From Nocardiopsis sp. N85 (GTDB lineage: Bacteria; Actinomycetota; Actinomycetes; Streptosporangiales; Streptosporangiaceae): a stretch of 64,000 bases of DNA. The position numbers and the translations under genes were made by a program. The stretch spans positions 46,120 through 110,119 of the forward strand of contig NZ_JARBUT010000023.1 of the NCBI RefSeq assembly GCF_028882275.1, given 5' to 3'. Below are positions 9,348-17,337 of the stretch, one piece after another (within the stretch, counting starts at the first letter, position 1; the number at the start of each line of letters is the position of its first letter). The notes beneath the pieces are model-generated. The model was not told where the DNA came from. It ran no database searches and saw only the letters and a program-made list of their open reading frames with translations.

Positions 9348-10360
9348 CCGATCGACCCCTGCTGTCGGTCCGCGACCTGCGGGTCACCCTGCGCGGACGG
9401 GGCGGGACACCGGTCCACGCCGTGCGCGGCCTGTCCTTCGACGTCCGGCCCGGCGAGGTCCTCGGCCTGGTGGGCGAGTCCGGTGCCGGGAAGTCCATCA
9501 CCGCGCACACGGTCCTGGGCATGGCGCCCCACGGCGCGACCGTCGGCGGCAGCGTCGACCTGGACGGCCGGGAACTGGTCGGCGCCTCACCGGCCGTCCT
9601 CCGGTCCCTGCGCGGCGGCCGCATGGCCCTGATCCCCCAGAACGCGCTCAGCGCGCTCAGCCCCGTCCACACCGTGGGCGGACAGCTCGTCCGCGCGCTG
9701 CGCTCGAACCGGAGGATGGGCCGGGCCAGGGCGTGGCGGCTGGCGGTGGAGGCCCTGGACCGGGCCGGGATCCCCGACGCCGCCCGGCGCGCCCGGGCCC
9801 ACCCCCACGAGTTCTCCGGCGGCATGCGCCAGCGGGCGGTCATCGCGATGGCCACCGTCAACGAGCCCGACCTCGTGTTCGCCGACGAGCCCACCACCGC
9901 GCTCGACCCCGTCATGCAGGCCCACGTGCTCGACCGGCTCCGCGAACTGCGCGAGCGGACCGGCACCGCGATCGTCCTCATCACCCACGACCTGGGCGTG
10001 GTCGGCGGATACGCCGACCGGACGGTGGTCGTGTACGCCGGACGTCACGTCGAGTCGGGCCCGGCGGTGCCGGTCCTCACCGCTCCCCGCGCCCCCTACA
10101 CCGCGGGCCTGGTCGCGTCCCTGCCGCCGCTGGAGGCGACCGACCGCCGGCTCCCCACCATCGAGGGCACACCGCCCGCCCCGGAGTCGCCGCCGGGCGG
10201 CTGCGCCTTCGCCCCCCGCTGCCCCCACGTCCGAGAGGTCTGCCGGACGGAGGAACCCGTACCGCTCCCCGTCGGCGAACCCGGACGGCTGGTCTCCTGC
10301 CACCGTCTGGCGGACCTGCCCGACCCACTGACCCACCCGTTCGCGCCGACCCCGCGATGA
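9344..10360 (+). CDS. Opp/Nik-type ABC transporter ATPase, DppD-like
   Basis: A 338-residue ATPase. Walker A GESGAGKS (about residue 45), Q-loop LIPQNALSALSP (about 100), signature FSGGMRQR (about 162), Walker B LVFADEPTTALD (about 180) and the switch His in LITHDLG (about 213) are intact. The C-terminal oligopeptide-transporter extension has the four-cysteine cluster CAFAPRCPHVREVC (about 286-299) usual in this subfamily. ATG 9344 overlaps the permease stop and has GGAAGGG at 9329. It forms a heterodimer with the next gene product on the cytosolic face of the fused permease. Confidence 0.92.
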   Translation: MTDRPLLSVRDLRVTLRGRGGTPVHAVRGLSFDVRPGEVLGLVGESGAGKSITAHTVLGMAPHGATVGGSVDLDGRELVGASPAVLRSLRGGRMALIPQNALSALSPVHTVGGQLVRALRSNRRMGRARAWRLAVEALDRAGIPDAARRARAHPHEFSGGMRQRAVIAMATVNEPDLVFADEPTTALDPVMQAHVLDRLRELRERTGTAIVLITHDLGVVGGYADRTVVVYAGRHVESGPAVPVLTAPRAPYTAGLVASLPPLEATDRRLPTIEGTPPAPESPPGGCAFAPRCPHVREVCRTEEPVPLPVGEPGRLVSCHRLADLPDPLTHPFAPTPR

Positions 10361-11205
10361 GGACCACCATGGACGACCCGAACGACCCCGCCCCGGTGCC
10401 GCTGCTCCGGGTGCGCGACCTCGTGGTGCGCCACCCCGGCCCCACCCGGCGTTCCGCGCCGCTGACCGCCGTCGACGGCGTCTCCTTCGACGTGCACGCC
10501 GGAGAGACGCTCGCCCTGGTCGGCGAATCCGGATGCGGCAAGACCAGCGCGGCCACCGCCGTCCTGGGCCTGCGCCGCCCCGACGCCGGGTCCGTGCGCT
10601 TCGAGGGCGCCGAGCTCACCACCCTGGGCGAGGCCGGACTGCGCGCCCTGCGGCCCGCCTTCCAGCCCGTCCTCCAGGACCCCTACGGTTCGCTCAGCCC
10701 GCGCCTGCGGGTGCGCGACGCCGTCGCCGAACCCCTGCGGATCCACGGCCGCTGGGAGCGCGCGACCGGCCCCGACCGGGTGGACGCGCTCCTGGGGAAG
10801 GTGGGACTCGACCCCGCCCACGGCGACCGGTTCCCGCACGAGCTGTCCGGCGGACAGTGCCAGCGCGTCGGCATCGCCCGCGCGCTGGCCTGCGAACCGA
10901 GACTGCTGGTACTGGACGAACCCGTCTCCGCCCTGGACCCCTCGGTGCGCGCCGGCGTCCTCAACCTGCTCACCGGACTCCAGGACGAGCTGGGCCTGGG
11001 CTACCTGTTCATCTGCCACGACCTCCCCCTCGCGCGGCACATCGCCCACCGCGTCGCCGTCATGCGCCAGGGGAGGATCGTGGAGACCGGACCCGCGCGC
11101 CGTGTCCTGACCGACCCCGAACACCCGTACACGCGTGAACTCGTGCGGGCGGTCCCGTCGATCCACGGAGCGGCCTCCGAGTCGTCGCTCCCGGCCACGC
11201 CGTGA
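10357..11205 (+). CDS. Opp/Nik-type ABC transporter ATPase, DppF-like
   Basis: A 282-residue ATPase with Walker A GESGCGKTS (about 52), signature LSGGQCQR (about 167), Walker B LLVLDEPVSALD (about 184) and FICHDLPLARH with the switch His. It is shorter at the C-terminus than DppF proteins that carry the Cys extension, and the signature reads SGGQCQR instead of SGGQRQR, a substitution at a conserved Arg worth noting. ATG 10357 gives the ATGA overlap used throughout the operon; ATG 10369, with GATGAGG before it, is an alternative start four codons later. Confidence 0.9.
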   Translation: MRTTMDDPNDPAPVPLLRVRDLVVRHPGPTRRSAPLTAVDGVSFDVHAGETLALVGESGCGKTSAATAVLGLRRPDAGSVRFEGAELTTLGEAGLRALRPAFQPVLQDPYGSLSPRLRVRDAVAEPLRIHGRWERATGPDRVDALLGKVGLDPAHGDRFPHELSGGQCQRVGIARALACEPRLLVLDEPVSALDPSVRAGVLNLLTGLQDELGLGYLFICHDLPLARHIAHRVAVMRQGRIVETGPARRVLTDPEHPYTRELVRAVPSIHGAASESSLPATP

Positions 11206-12533
11206 CCCCCGCTCCGGCGTCCCGGCGCGCTCCGGGCCCGCTGCCCCTGCTGTTGATCGGGTCCCAGTGCGCGTTCAACATCGGCTTCTTCGCGGTGCTC
11301 CCGTACCTGGCCGATCACCTCGGCGGCGCGCTCGGCCTCGCGGGGTGGCTGGTCGGCCTGGTCCTGGGTCTGCGGACCTTCAGCCAACAGGGGCTGTTCG
11401 TCGTCGGGGGCGCGCTCACCGACCGGTTCGGGCCGCGTCCGGTCGTGCTGGTCGGCTGCGCGCTGCGCGTGGTCGGGTTCTGCCTGCTCGGCTTCGCCGA
11501 GGCGACGGGCGCGGTCATCGCCTCGGTGCTGCTCATCGGTTTCGCCGCCGCGCTGTTCTCCCCGGCGGTCGAGACGGAGATCGCCCGCCAGGCCGTCGAG
11601 CACGAACGCCGCACCGGCATCCCCCGGACCCGGATGCTCGGATGGTTCTCCGTCGCGGGGCAGGCCGGAACCCTCGTCGGCCCGCTGCTGGGGATCCTCC
11701 TTCTCTCCGGCGGGTTCCGGACGGCCTGCCTGGTCGGGGCGGCCGTCTTCGTCCTGGTGCTGGTCGGGCACCTGTTCCTGATGCCCCCTGGAGCGCCCGA
11801 GCCGCGCGCCACCGAGCCCGGGGACACGCGCCCGCCGACGGCGGTCGACCGCCGCTTCGTGGGCCTGTGCCTGGTCTACGGCGGCTACCTCCTGGCCTAC
11901 AACCAGCTCTACCTGGCACTGCCCGGAGAGGTGGAGCGGGTCACCGGCTCCCAGACGGCCCTGGGCTGGCTGCTCGCCTGGTCGTCGGCGCTCTACGTCG
12001 CCGCGCAGTTCCCCCTGCTGCGCTGGGCCACCGTCCGCCTGAGCCGCCGGGTGACCCTGGTGTCCGGGCTGGTGCTGATCGCGCTGGGGTTCGTCGCCGT
12101 CGCCGTGCCGATCGCGGTCGACGCCTCACCGGGGCTGCTGCCCGCGGCGGTGTTCGTCACCGCGCTCACCCTGGGCCAGGCCCTCATCGTGCCCACGGTC
12201 CGGGCCTGGGTCCCCGACCTGGTCGAGGACCGTCGGCTGGGCCTGTTCACCGGAGTCCTGTCCTCGGTGTCCGGCCTGGTGGTCCTGCTGGGCGGCGTAC
12301 CCGTCGGCGCGCTCCTGGACCTCGGCGGCCCGCTCGTGTGGTTCCTCCTGGCCCTGGTGACGCTGGCCGCGGCGGTCATGGTCCCCCGGGATCAGGAGCC
12401 CAGCGCCCGCTTGAGGACCTTGCCCATGTCGTTGCGGGGCAGGGAGTCGACCACGCGCAACCGGCGGGGCCGCTTGTGGGGCGCCAGCTCGGCGGCCACC
12501 AGGTCCGACAGCTCCGCCAACGACGGGGCCTGA
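11202..12533 (+). CDS. MFS exporter, last gene of the Zur-type ABC operon
   Basis: A 443-residue major facilitator with about twelve helices; the MFS motif A-like loop GALTDRFGPRPV is near residue 75. GTG 11202 overlaps the DppF stop by 4 bp, so it is translationally coupled to the importer. Opine-metallophore operons (cntABCDF-cntE) pair an Opp-type importer with an MFS exporter in just this way, so export of a metallophore is the preferred hypothesis. The recognisable fold ends near residue 400; the last 43 codons are Arg/Ser-rich and are read antisense to the convergent acyl-CoA synthetase, with which the gene overlaps by 142 bp. Confidence 0.85.
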   Translation: MTPAPASRRAPGPLPLLLIGSQCAFNIGFFAVLPYLADHLGGALGLAGWLVGLVLGLRTFSQQGLFVVGGALTDRFGPRPVVLVGCALRVVGFCLLGFAEATGAVIASVLLIGFAAALFSPAVETEIARQAVEHERRTGIPRTRMLGWFSVAGQAGTLVGPLLGILLLSGGFRTACLVGAAVFVLVLVGHLFLMPPGAPEPRATEPGDTRPPTAVDRRFVGLCLVYGGYLLAYNQLYLALPGEVERVTGSQTALGWLLAWSSALYVAAQFPLLRWATVRLSRRVTLVSGLVLIALGFVAVAVPIAVDASPGLLPAAVFVTALTLGQALIVPTVRAWVPDLVEDRRLGLFTGVLSSVSGLVVLLGGVPVGALLDLGGPLVWFLLALVTLAAAVMVPRDQEPSARLRTLPMSLRGRESTTRNRRGRLWGASSAATRSDSSANDGA

Positions 12534-13822
12534 CCGCGCGGCACCACCCAGGCCACGACCCGTTCGCCCAGATCCGGGTCCGGTTCCCCGGTCACCGCCG
12601 CCTCCGCCACCGCGGGGTGGGCCAACAGCACGTTCTCGATCTCCCCGGCGCCGATCTTGTACCCGGCGCTCTTGATCAGGTCCGTGCTCCTGCGGCCCAC
12701 GATGCGCACCGACCCGTCGGCCTCCCGGACGGCCATGTCCCCGGTCCGGAACCAGCCGTCGGAGGTCATCGCCTCGGCGGTGGCCTCCGGCCGGTTCAGG
12801 TAACCGTCGAACAGGTTCGGTCCGCGCACCTGGATCTCGCCCACCGCCTCGGGGTCGCCCGGCGGCATCGGCGTCCCGTCCTCCTCGACCAGCCGCAGCC
12901 CCACCCCCGGCAGCGGGGTGCCCACCCCGCCCGGCCGGGAGCCGTCGCCCGGCCGGACGGAGGTGTTCATCAACGTCTCCGACATCCCGTACCGCTCGAT
13001 CACCCGGTGCCCGGTGGCCGCCGTCAACCGATCGTGGTCGGGCCGCGGCAGCGCCGCCGAACCCGAGACCAGCAGCCGCGCCCCCGCCAACGCCTCGACC
13101 AGGGCCGGATCCTCGTCGACGGCCAGCGCCAACCGGTGGTACATGGTGGGCACACCGAACAGCAGCGTCCCTCCCCCGGACAGGGCCTCGGTGATCGCCG
13201 CGACCTCGAACCGGCCCGGGTGGCGCAGCGTCCCGCCTCGGCGCAGCGGGCCGAGCACCCCCAGCACCAGACCGTGCACGTGGAACAGGGGGAGGGCGTG
13301 CACCAGCACGTCGTCGGCCGTCCACGACCAGACCTCGGCGAGCGCGTCCAGGGTCGAGACGATCGCCCGACGCGACAGCGGCACGCCCTTGGGGGCGCCG
13401 GTCGTCCCGGAGGTGTAGACGATCAGCGCGGTGGCCTCGTCGTCGACCTCCCGGACGAAGGGCGCCACGGCCGGGGCGGGGGAGGCGTCCACGTCGATCC
13501 TGGGCAGGTCGCGCACCACCTCCGGTGGTTCCGCGCCGGGCGGGGCCAGCAGCAGATCGGGGGCGCTGTCGCCGATGACGTGCGCCGACTCGCGCTCACC
13601 CGAACGCGGGTTCAGCGGCACCGCCGCCGCCCCGGCCAGGACCGCCGCGGTGACCGCCACACAGGTCTCCGGGGTCGGTACGGCCCACACGGCGACCCGG
13701 CCGCCCGCAGGCAGGTCGGCGGCCAGTCGGGAGGCGGCCGACGCCAGCCCCCGGTAGGACAGGGAGCGGTCACCGAAGACCAGGGCGGGCCGATCGACGG
13801 GATCGGTGACGAACGGGAGCAC
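12392..13822 (-). CDS. AMP-forming acyl-CoA synthetase, malonyl-CoA synthetase-like
   Basis: A 476-residue adenylate-forming enzyme. The phosphate-binding loop YTSGTTGAPKG (about residue 136), YGMSET (about 278), the TGD motif (WFRTGD, about 355), the hinge RSTDLIKSAGYKIGAGEIE (about 370) and the catalytic Lys in RNDMGKVLKRA near the end are all present, so it should be active. Length and the RSTDLIKSxGYKIGAGEIE form match Streptomyces MatB, which makes malonyl- or methylmalonyl-CoA from the free acid; other small or medium acyl substrates are possible. The start is GTG 13822 with GGAAGGA upstream. Its 3' end overlaps the MFS gene antisense. Confidence 0.85.
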   Translation of the reverse strand: MLPFVTDPVDRPALVFGDRSLSYRGLASAASRLAADLPAGGRVAVWAVPTPETCVAVTAAVLAGAAAVPLNPRSGERESAHVIGDSAPDLLLAPPGAEPPEVVRDLPRIDVDASPAPAVAPFVREVDDEATALIVYTSGTTGAPKGVPLSRRAIVSTLDALAEVWSWTADDVLVHALPLFHVHGLVLGVLGPLRRGGTLRHPGRFEVAAITEALSGGGTLLFGVPTMYHRLALAVDEDPALVEALAGARLLVSGSAALPRPDHDRLTAATGHRVIERYGMSETLMNTSVRPGDGSRPGGVGTPLPGVGLRLVEEDGTPMPPGDPEAVGEIQVRGPNLFDGYLNRPEATAEAMTSDGWFRTGDMAVREADGSVRIVGRRSTDLIKSAGYKIGAGEIENVLLAHPAVAEAAVTGEPDPDLGERVVAWVVPRGQAPSLAELSDLVAAELAPHKRPRRLRVVDSLPRNDMGKVLKRALGS

Positions 13823-13965
13823 GGGCGGAGTCCTTCCCGGTGGCGGCGGGGGAGCACCCCCATCTCTACCGCATCCGAGGACCCGCGTCCCTCCCGCCCC
13901 GGCCCCCCGGGAACACGCACCGGACGCGGGACCGGGACCGGCGCGGATTCCCCCTCCCCGTCCCC

Positions 13966-13981
13966 GGGGAACACGTTCCCC
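13966..13981. promoter_or_regulatory. Near-perfect palindrome between two minus-strand genes
   Basis: GGGGAAC-AC-GTTCCCC has 7-bp arms and a 2-nt centre. It lies ten bases past the stop of the HTH-PNPOx gene and 140 bp before the acyl-CoA ligase start, so it may be a small terminator hairpin or an operator. Role uncertain. Confidence 0.4.
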
Positions 13982-13990
13982 CCGCGGTGA

Positions 13991-14668
13991 TCACAGCGAG
14001 CGGCCGGACAGCCGCCGCCCGGTGATCTCGATGGCGGTCACCCGCACGTGGACGCCGTCCTCCCGGTCCACCCACGTCGCCAGCGGCAACCCCGCGCGCA
14101 GCACGGCCTCCTCGTCGGGGTCGCGCACCACCCGCCCCCTGCCGGCGATCAGCACGCTCCACCCCTCGCTCAGGGTCTCGTCGATCCGATCCACCTGGAA
14201 GGACACCGGGCCCTCCACGTGGGAGGAGATGACCCCCTCTCGCGCGGTGCGGAACAGGACCCCGTCGCCGTCCCAGACGTAGGTCACCGGAAGCACGGTC
14301 GGCGCGGTGACCCCACCGGTGCCGAAGGCGATCCGACCGATCCCGCCCGGGGAGATGAGCTCCTCGCACTCACTCCGCGACAGCACGCGCAGGTCGTGGT
14401 GCGGAAAGGCGGTGACCACCGCGCCCGGCGGAAGCCCCGAGGCCGAGCCCAGCAGATCGTCCGGCGAGGTGCGCAGGGCCAGCGCCAACCGATAGAGCGC
14501 CGAGCGGGTCAACACCGGTGGATGCTCCTCCAGATAGGCCACGTACCCCGGATCCATCCCGGCGCGCATGGCCACGTCCTCCTGGCTCAATCCCAGTTCC
14601 GTCCTCCGGTGCACCACCCGTCGGCAGAAATCCCCGCCGGGCGCCCCGGAACCGTGTGCGCTCTCCAT
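13991..14668 (-). CDS. HTH (XRE) domain fused to pyridoxamine 5'-phosphate oxidase-like barrel
   Basis: A 225-residue two-domain protein. Residues about 15-70 form a Cro/C1 helix-turn-helix (RRTELGLSQEDVAMRAGMDP). Residues about 90-225 are a split-barrel flavin-binding domain (LSRSECEELISPGGIGRIAF, then VLPVTYVWDGDGVLFRT). Actinobacteria have many such fusions; they are thought to be flavin- or F420-linked redox or sensor proteins, and some lie in dormancy/stress regulons. ATG 14668 is preceded by GGAGGGG. The barrel could bind FMN, F420 or haem; the sequence does not decide which. Confidence 0.85.
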   Translation of the reverse strand: MESAHGSGAPGGDFCRRVVHRRTELGLSQEDVAMRAGMDPGYVAYLEEHPPVLTRSALYRLALALRTSPDDLLGSASGLPPGAVVTAFPHHDLRVLSRSECEELISPGGIGRIAFGTGGVTAPTVLPVTYVWDGDGVLFRTAREGVISSHVEGPVSFQVDRIDETLSEGWSVLIAGRGRVVRDPDEEAVLRAGLPLATWVDREDGVHVRVTAIEITGRRLSGRSL

Positions 14669-14760
14669 GTCCCCTCCGAACCCCGACCGTGCGCACGGCC
14701 GGTACGAACCTCCCCCGGACCCTCCAGTGTTCGTCCCCGTCCCGGTCTTCGGCAAGGGGC

Positions 14761-15046
14761 TCACGGCGTGTTCCGCGACCCGGTCCCGGGATCGACCCCG
14801 ACCACGAACCCGAACCCCCCGCGCGTTCCGGCCTCCACACCGGCGAAGACGGCCTCCACCACGGCGGCCCGACCGGGGGGCGACCCCCGGTCGGCGCGCC
14901 GACTCCAGGAACGGGGCGGGATCAGGTTCGCCGGCCAGGCCCGGTCGGGCGGTGTGCATCCGGGCGGTGTCGGTGACCACCCCGTCCACGTCGGACGGCA
15001 CCGCTTCGACACGGTCGGGCCAGAGCACCGGGTCGGTCTCGGACAC
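14761..15046 (-). pseudogene. Decayed HAD-superfamily phosphatase (beta-phosphoglucomutase-like)
   Basis: From GTG 15046 (GAGGAGG upstream) the frame reads VLWPDRVEAVPSDVDGVVTD, an HAD motif I (DxDGV) typical of beta-phosphoglucomutase/trehalose-linked HAD enzymes, then EPDPAPFLESARRPGVAP. A different frame continues the family pattern: PPGRAAVVEAVFAGVEAG followed by GGFGFVVGVDPG, the motif IV region. About 130 residues of the cap and core are missing between motif I and the KPxPxLFLEAA-like segment, and at least one frameshift separates the halves. It cannot encode an active enzyme; the remnant is clear but short. Confidence 0.7.
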
Positions 15047-15585
15047 GGGCGATCGCCTCCTCGGCGCGCGGCGTTCCCGGCCTCCCAGACCATGCCGGGG
15101 AGAGCCCGGTGTCAAGGGTCCTCCGACTCCGGGCCGTTCCGGGATCCGTGATGTCCCGGCAGGTCGGAGCGGGTGCTCGGTGATGTCGGACCGGGGACTT
15201 TCGACCCGCCCGGATTCGGCCCTCCGACCCCGGGGGCCGGGATGGTCGATCACCGAGGGTGGGGGCGGGGCCTGCGGACGGCGGGTCCGCGCTCCCGGAC
15301 GGTGACGCCCTTATGGCCGGAACGACCCACCACGGGGGCTCCGCGCGCGACCCCGGGACCCGCGCACGCGGCGCGGACGTCACCCGGCACTCCCTCACCC
15401 CGGGGGAGTGCCGGGGCGGACCCGGACTCCGGTCCCGATGGCCCCTCTCCGGCCGAGGCCGCCGCCCGTCGCGGCCCGAACCGGTCGCCCCCTCCCGGGG
15501 GCGCGGTCCTTTCGTCCGTTTCCCGGCACGGTTCCACAACGTCCTCGTCTTCTTCCCGCTCTGCGCCACGGTCCTGACCGAGCGC

Positions 15586-16112
15586 GCCTCCATGGCCCGC
15601 TCCGGGACACCGGTGGTCGCCGGCCGGGCCACCGGCGCCGACACGCGCATCGGCGGGATCAGTGGTCTGGTCGGCGGGGTGCGCGCCCTCGTCACCCCCT
15701 ACCGCGTCAGATCAACGGGTTCGGCAGGGCGGTCACCCCGGCCGCGGCCGTCGGCGGCGCGCTCCTGTTCGCCTTCGCCGTCCCGGTGCGCGACGTCGCC
15801 CTGGTGGAGGCCCTCGTCGCCGTGGTGGCGCTCGCGGTCTCCATCATCTCCGAGGGGCTGCCCGCCGTCATCACCATCACCCCGGCCATCGGTGTGCGCG
15901 GGATGGCGGCGCGCCGGGCCCTCATCCGGAGCCCGCCCGCCGTGGAGACCCTCGGTGCCACCTCGGTGATCCGCTCCGACAGGACCGGCACCCTGCCCCG
16001 CAGCGGGATCGGTGCGCTGGTGGTGGCACCGGGCGCTCCGGTGTCGCCCCTGTCGGAGGTCGAGAAGCTCGTCGTCCGCAGGTTCGGGATCCTCCCCGAA
16101 CCGCGCTCCTGA
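15586..16112 (+). pseudogene. Decayed cation-transporting P-type ATPase fragment
   Basis: One frame gives ARSGTPVVAGRATGADTRIG and ISGLVGGVRALVTP, equivalent to the actuator-domain end of type II cation ATPases. Near 15705 the reading must shift to a second frame to continue RQINGFGRAVTP, then VSIISEGLPAVITITPAIG (the M4 ion-binding segment; usually IPEGLP) and VETLGATSVIRSDRTGTLP. The phosphorylation motif is SDRTGT instead of the invariant DKTGT. Everything before the actuator, the nucleotide-binding domain and helices M5-M10 are gone. A frameshifted, truncated remnant of a roughly 850-900 residue transporter; it sits next to the HAD remnant on the opposite strand. Confidence 0.75.
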
Positions 16113-16149
16113 GGGGGACGGGGACCGCCCCCGCGTGTCCCCGTCCCCC
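16113..16149. terminator. Hairpin terminator between convergent units
   Basis: GGGGGACGGGGAC pairs perfectly with GTCCCCGTCCCCC (13 bp, 11-nt loop). It starts at the stop of the ATPase remnant and ends 2 bp before the stop of the convergent minus-strand gene at 16152, so it can serve both directions. Confidence 0.75.
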
Positions 16150-16151
16150 CG

Positions 16152-16604
16152 TCAGCCCCTGCGGTAGGAGGCCAGCCGCCGTTCGAAGAACGGGTCCACC
16201 GGGTGGGCGGCGTACCGGGAGCGATCCTCCACCGTCAACAACATGCGGGGATCGGGTGACAGCAACGCCGTCACGGCCACCGCGAACGTCTCCGGGGACA
16301 GGAGCGTCTCCGCGCCCAGGACGAGGGGGACGCGGGCATCCTCCCTCCGGTGGCTCCACCCCCGCAGTTCGTTCCAGAAGAGCGTCAGGGGACGGGTCCC
16401 CCCGGTCGGGCCCACGCTGACGCGGGCGCTGCGGACCTCGTGCCGCTGCATGTGGCACTCGGGGAAGTGGAGAAGGGGCGCGTCGCTGAGGTCCTTGCGC
16501 AGCCGGTCCGCGCACGCCCGTACGTAGGCGTGGTGATTGAGGGGCCAGGGGGTGGTGTTGGCATCGGGATAGACCAGCCCGCCGCCGCTCCGAGCCGTGG
16601 TCAT
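16152..16604 (-). CDS. Hypothetical protein, last gene of the excisionase-like operon
   Basis: A 150-residue soluble protein that I do not recognise. It has a mixed composition with HHAYVRACADRLRKDL near residue 24, APLLHFPECHMQRHE near 42 and a C-terminal YAAHPVDPFFERRLASY. No signal peptide or membrane segment. ATG 16604 has GGAGG upstream and overlaps the stop of the preceding gene by 4 bp, so the two are co-translated. Its position suggests it works with the 16601 gene product; no function can be given. Confidence 0.75.
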   Translation of the reverse strand: MTTARSGGGLVYPDANTTPWPLNHHAYVRACADRLRKDLSDAPLLHFPECHMQRHEVRSARVSVGPTGGTRPLTLFWNELRGWSHRREDARVPLVLGAETLLSPETFAVAVTALLSPDPRMLLTVEDRSRYAAHPVDPFFERRLASYRRG

Positions 16605-17068
16605 GGTGTCCTCCTCTCGTGGTCGGGCCCCGTGCGGGGGTACACGCCTCGGCCGGTGTGCAGGACGGTGAACAGCACCGTGACGGGGAAACCGGAGGAG
16701 AACCCCCGGACGGTGGTGATGCGCTCGCGCCCGTTGCCGCGTTCGCGTCGTGACTCCCGTTCCCGGGCCAGGAGGGACCGCCATCGCGCCACGACACCGT
16801 CGGGGCCGGAGAGGGCGGCCGCCGCGTCTTCGCCGCCGGCCGAGTCGCGTCCGGTCACGATCGTGTAATGGACGATGATCCGGCCGTCGGTGTCGGTGAC
16901 GCAGGTGGTCAGCCCCGGCCACAGTCCCGGTTCGCGTTCGAGGACCGCCGCGATGTGCCGGGCCGTGGCCATGATCTTGCGGGGTCCGCTCACGAGAGGG
17001 GGCTCACCCGAGGGTGGCGCGAGGGGCCGGTTCCTGAACCGGGGGGTGTCGATTCGAAGGGCGCTCAT
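16601..17068 (-). CDS. Hypothetical protein, middle gene of the excisionase-like operon
   Basis: A 155-residue protein without recognisable domain. The core (residues about 33-75) is a plausible alpha/beta unit: KIMATARHIAAVLEREPGLW, then TTCVTDTDGRIIVHYTIVTG. A charged Arg/Glu-rich stretch (RSLLARERESRRERG) follows at about 97-111. ATG 17068 is preceded by AAGGAG. It begins 26 bp after the excisionase-like gene and overlaps the following gene, so all three form one operon. Function unknown. Confidence 0.75.
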   Translation of the reverse strand: MSALRIDTPRFRNRPLAPPSGEPPLVSGPRKIMATARHIAAVLEREPGLWPGLTTCVTDTDGRIIVHYTIVTGRDSAGGEDAAAALSGPDGVVARWRSLLARERESRRERGNGRERITTVRGFSSGFPVTVLFTVLHTGRGVYPRTGPDHERRTP

Positions 17069-17094
17069 ACGGATTCTCCTTTCGTGGATTCCGT

Positions 17095-17337
17095 TCACCT
17101 TGGTGATTCGCCGACTTCGTAAGATTCCAGTCGGGCTTTCTCCACGTAACGGTTCAACGATTCGCAGGTGATCCGACGAATCCACTTCTTGGGGCCGACC
17201 TTCACCGATTCGAGCTCGTGTGTGTAGCAGAGTTCGTAGACGACCCGTTCTGAGATGTCCAGTATTTCTGCGGCTTTCCGCACGCTCACCAGAAGCTTCG
17301 GAAGTTCTGTGACGGGGGTTTCCAGCTGCTGTGTCAT
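17095..17337 (-). CDS. Excisionase/MerR-like helix-turn-helix DNA-binding protein
   Basis: An 80-residue protein. VSVRKAAEILDISERVVYEL (about residues 17-36) is the helix-turn-helix of the excisionase (Xis/AlpA, HTH_17) family, followed by the wing KVGPKKWIRRITCESLNRYV. Such proteins bend DNA in excision or act as small regulators. There is no ribosome binding site before ATG 17337, and a good -10 lies 7 nt upstream, so the message is probably leaderless. No integrase or attachment site is visible nearby, so a regulatory role for its operon is more likely than excision. Base composition upstream is distinctly AT-richer than the surroundings. Confidence 0.8.
   Translation of the reverse strand: MTQQLETPVTELPKLLVSVRKAAEILDISERVVYELCYTHELESVKVGPKKWIRRITCESLNRYVEKARLESYEVGESPR

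Noticed and set aside
11135..13990. A 951-codon plus-strand frame across the MFS and acyl-CoA synthetase genes.
   Set aside because: It shadows two well-supported genes and reads as low-complexity Arg/Pro sequence.
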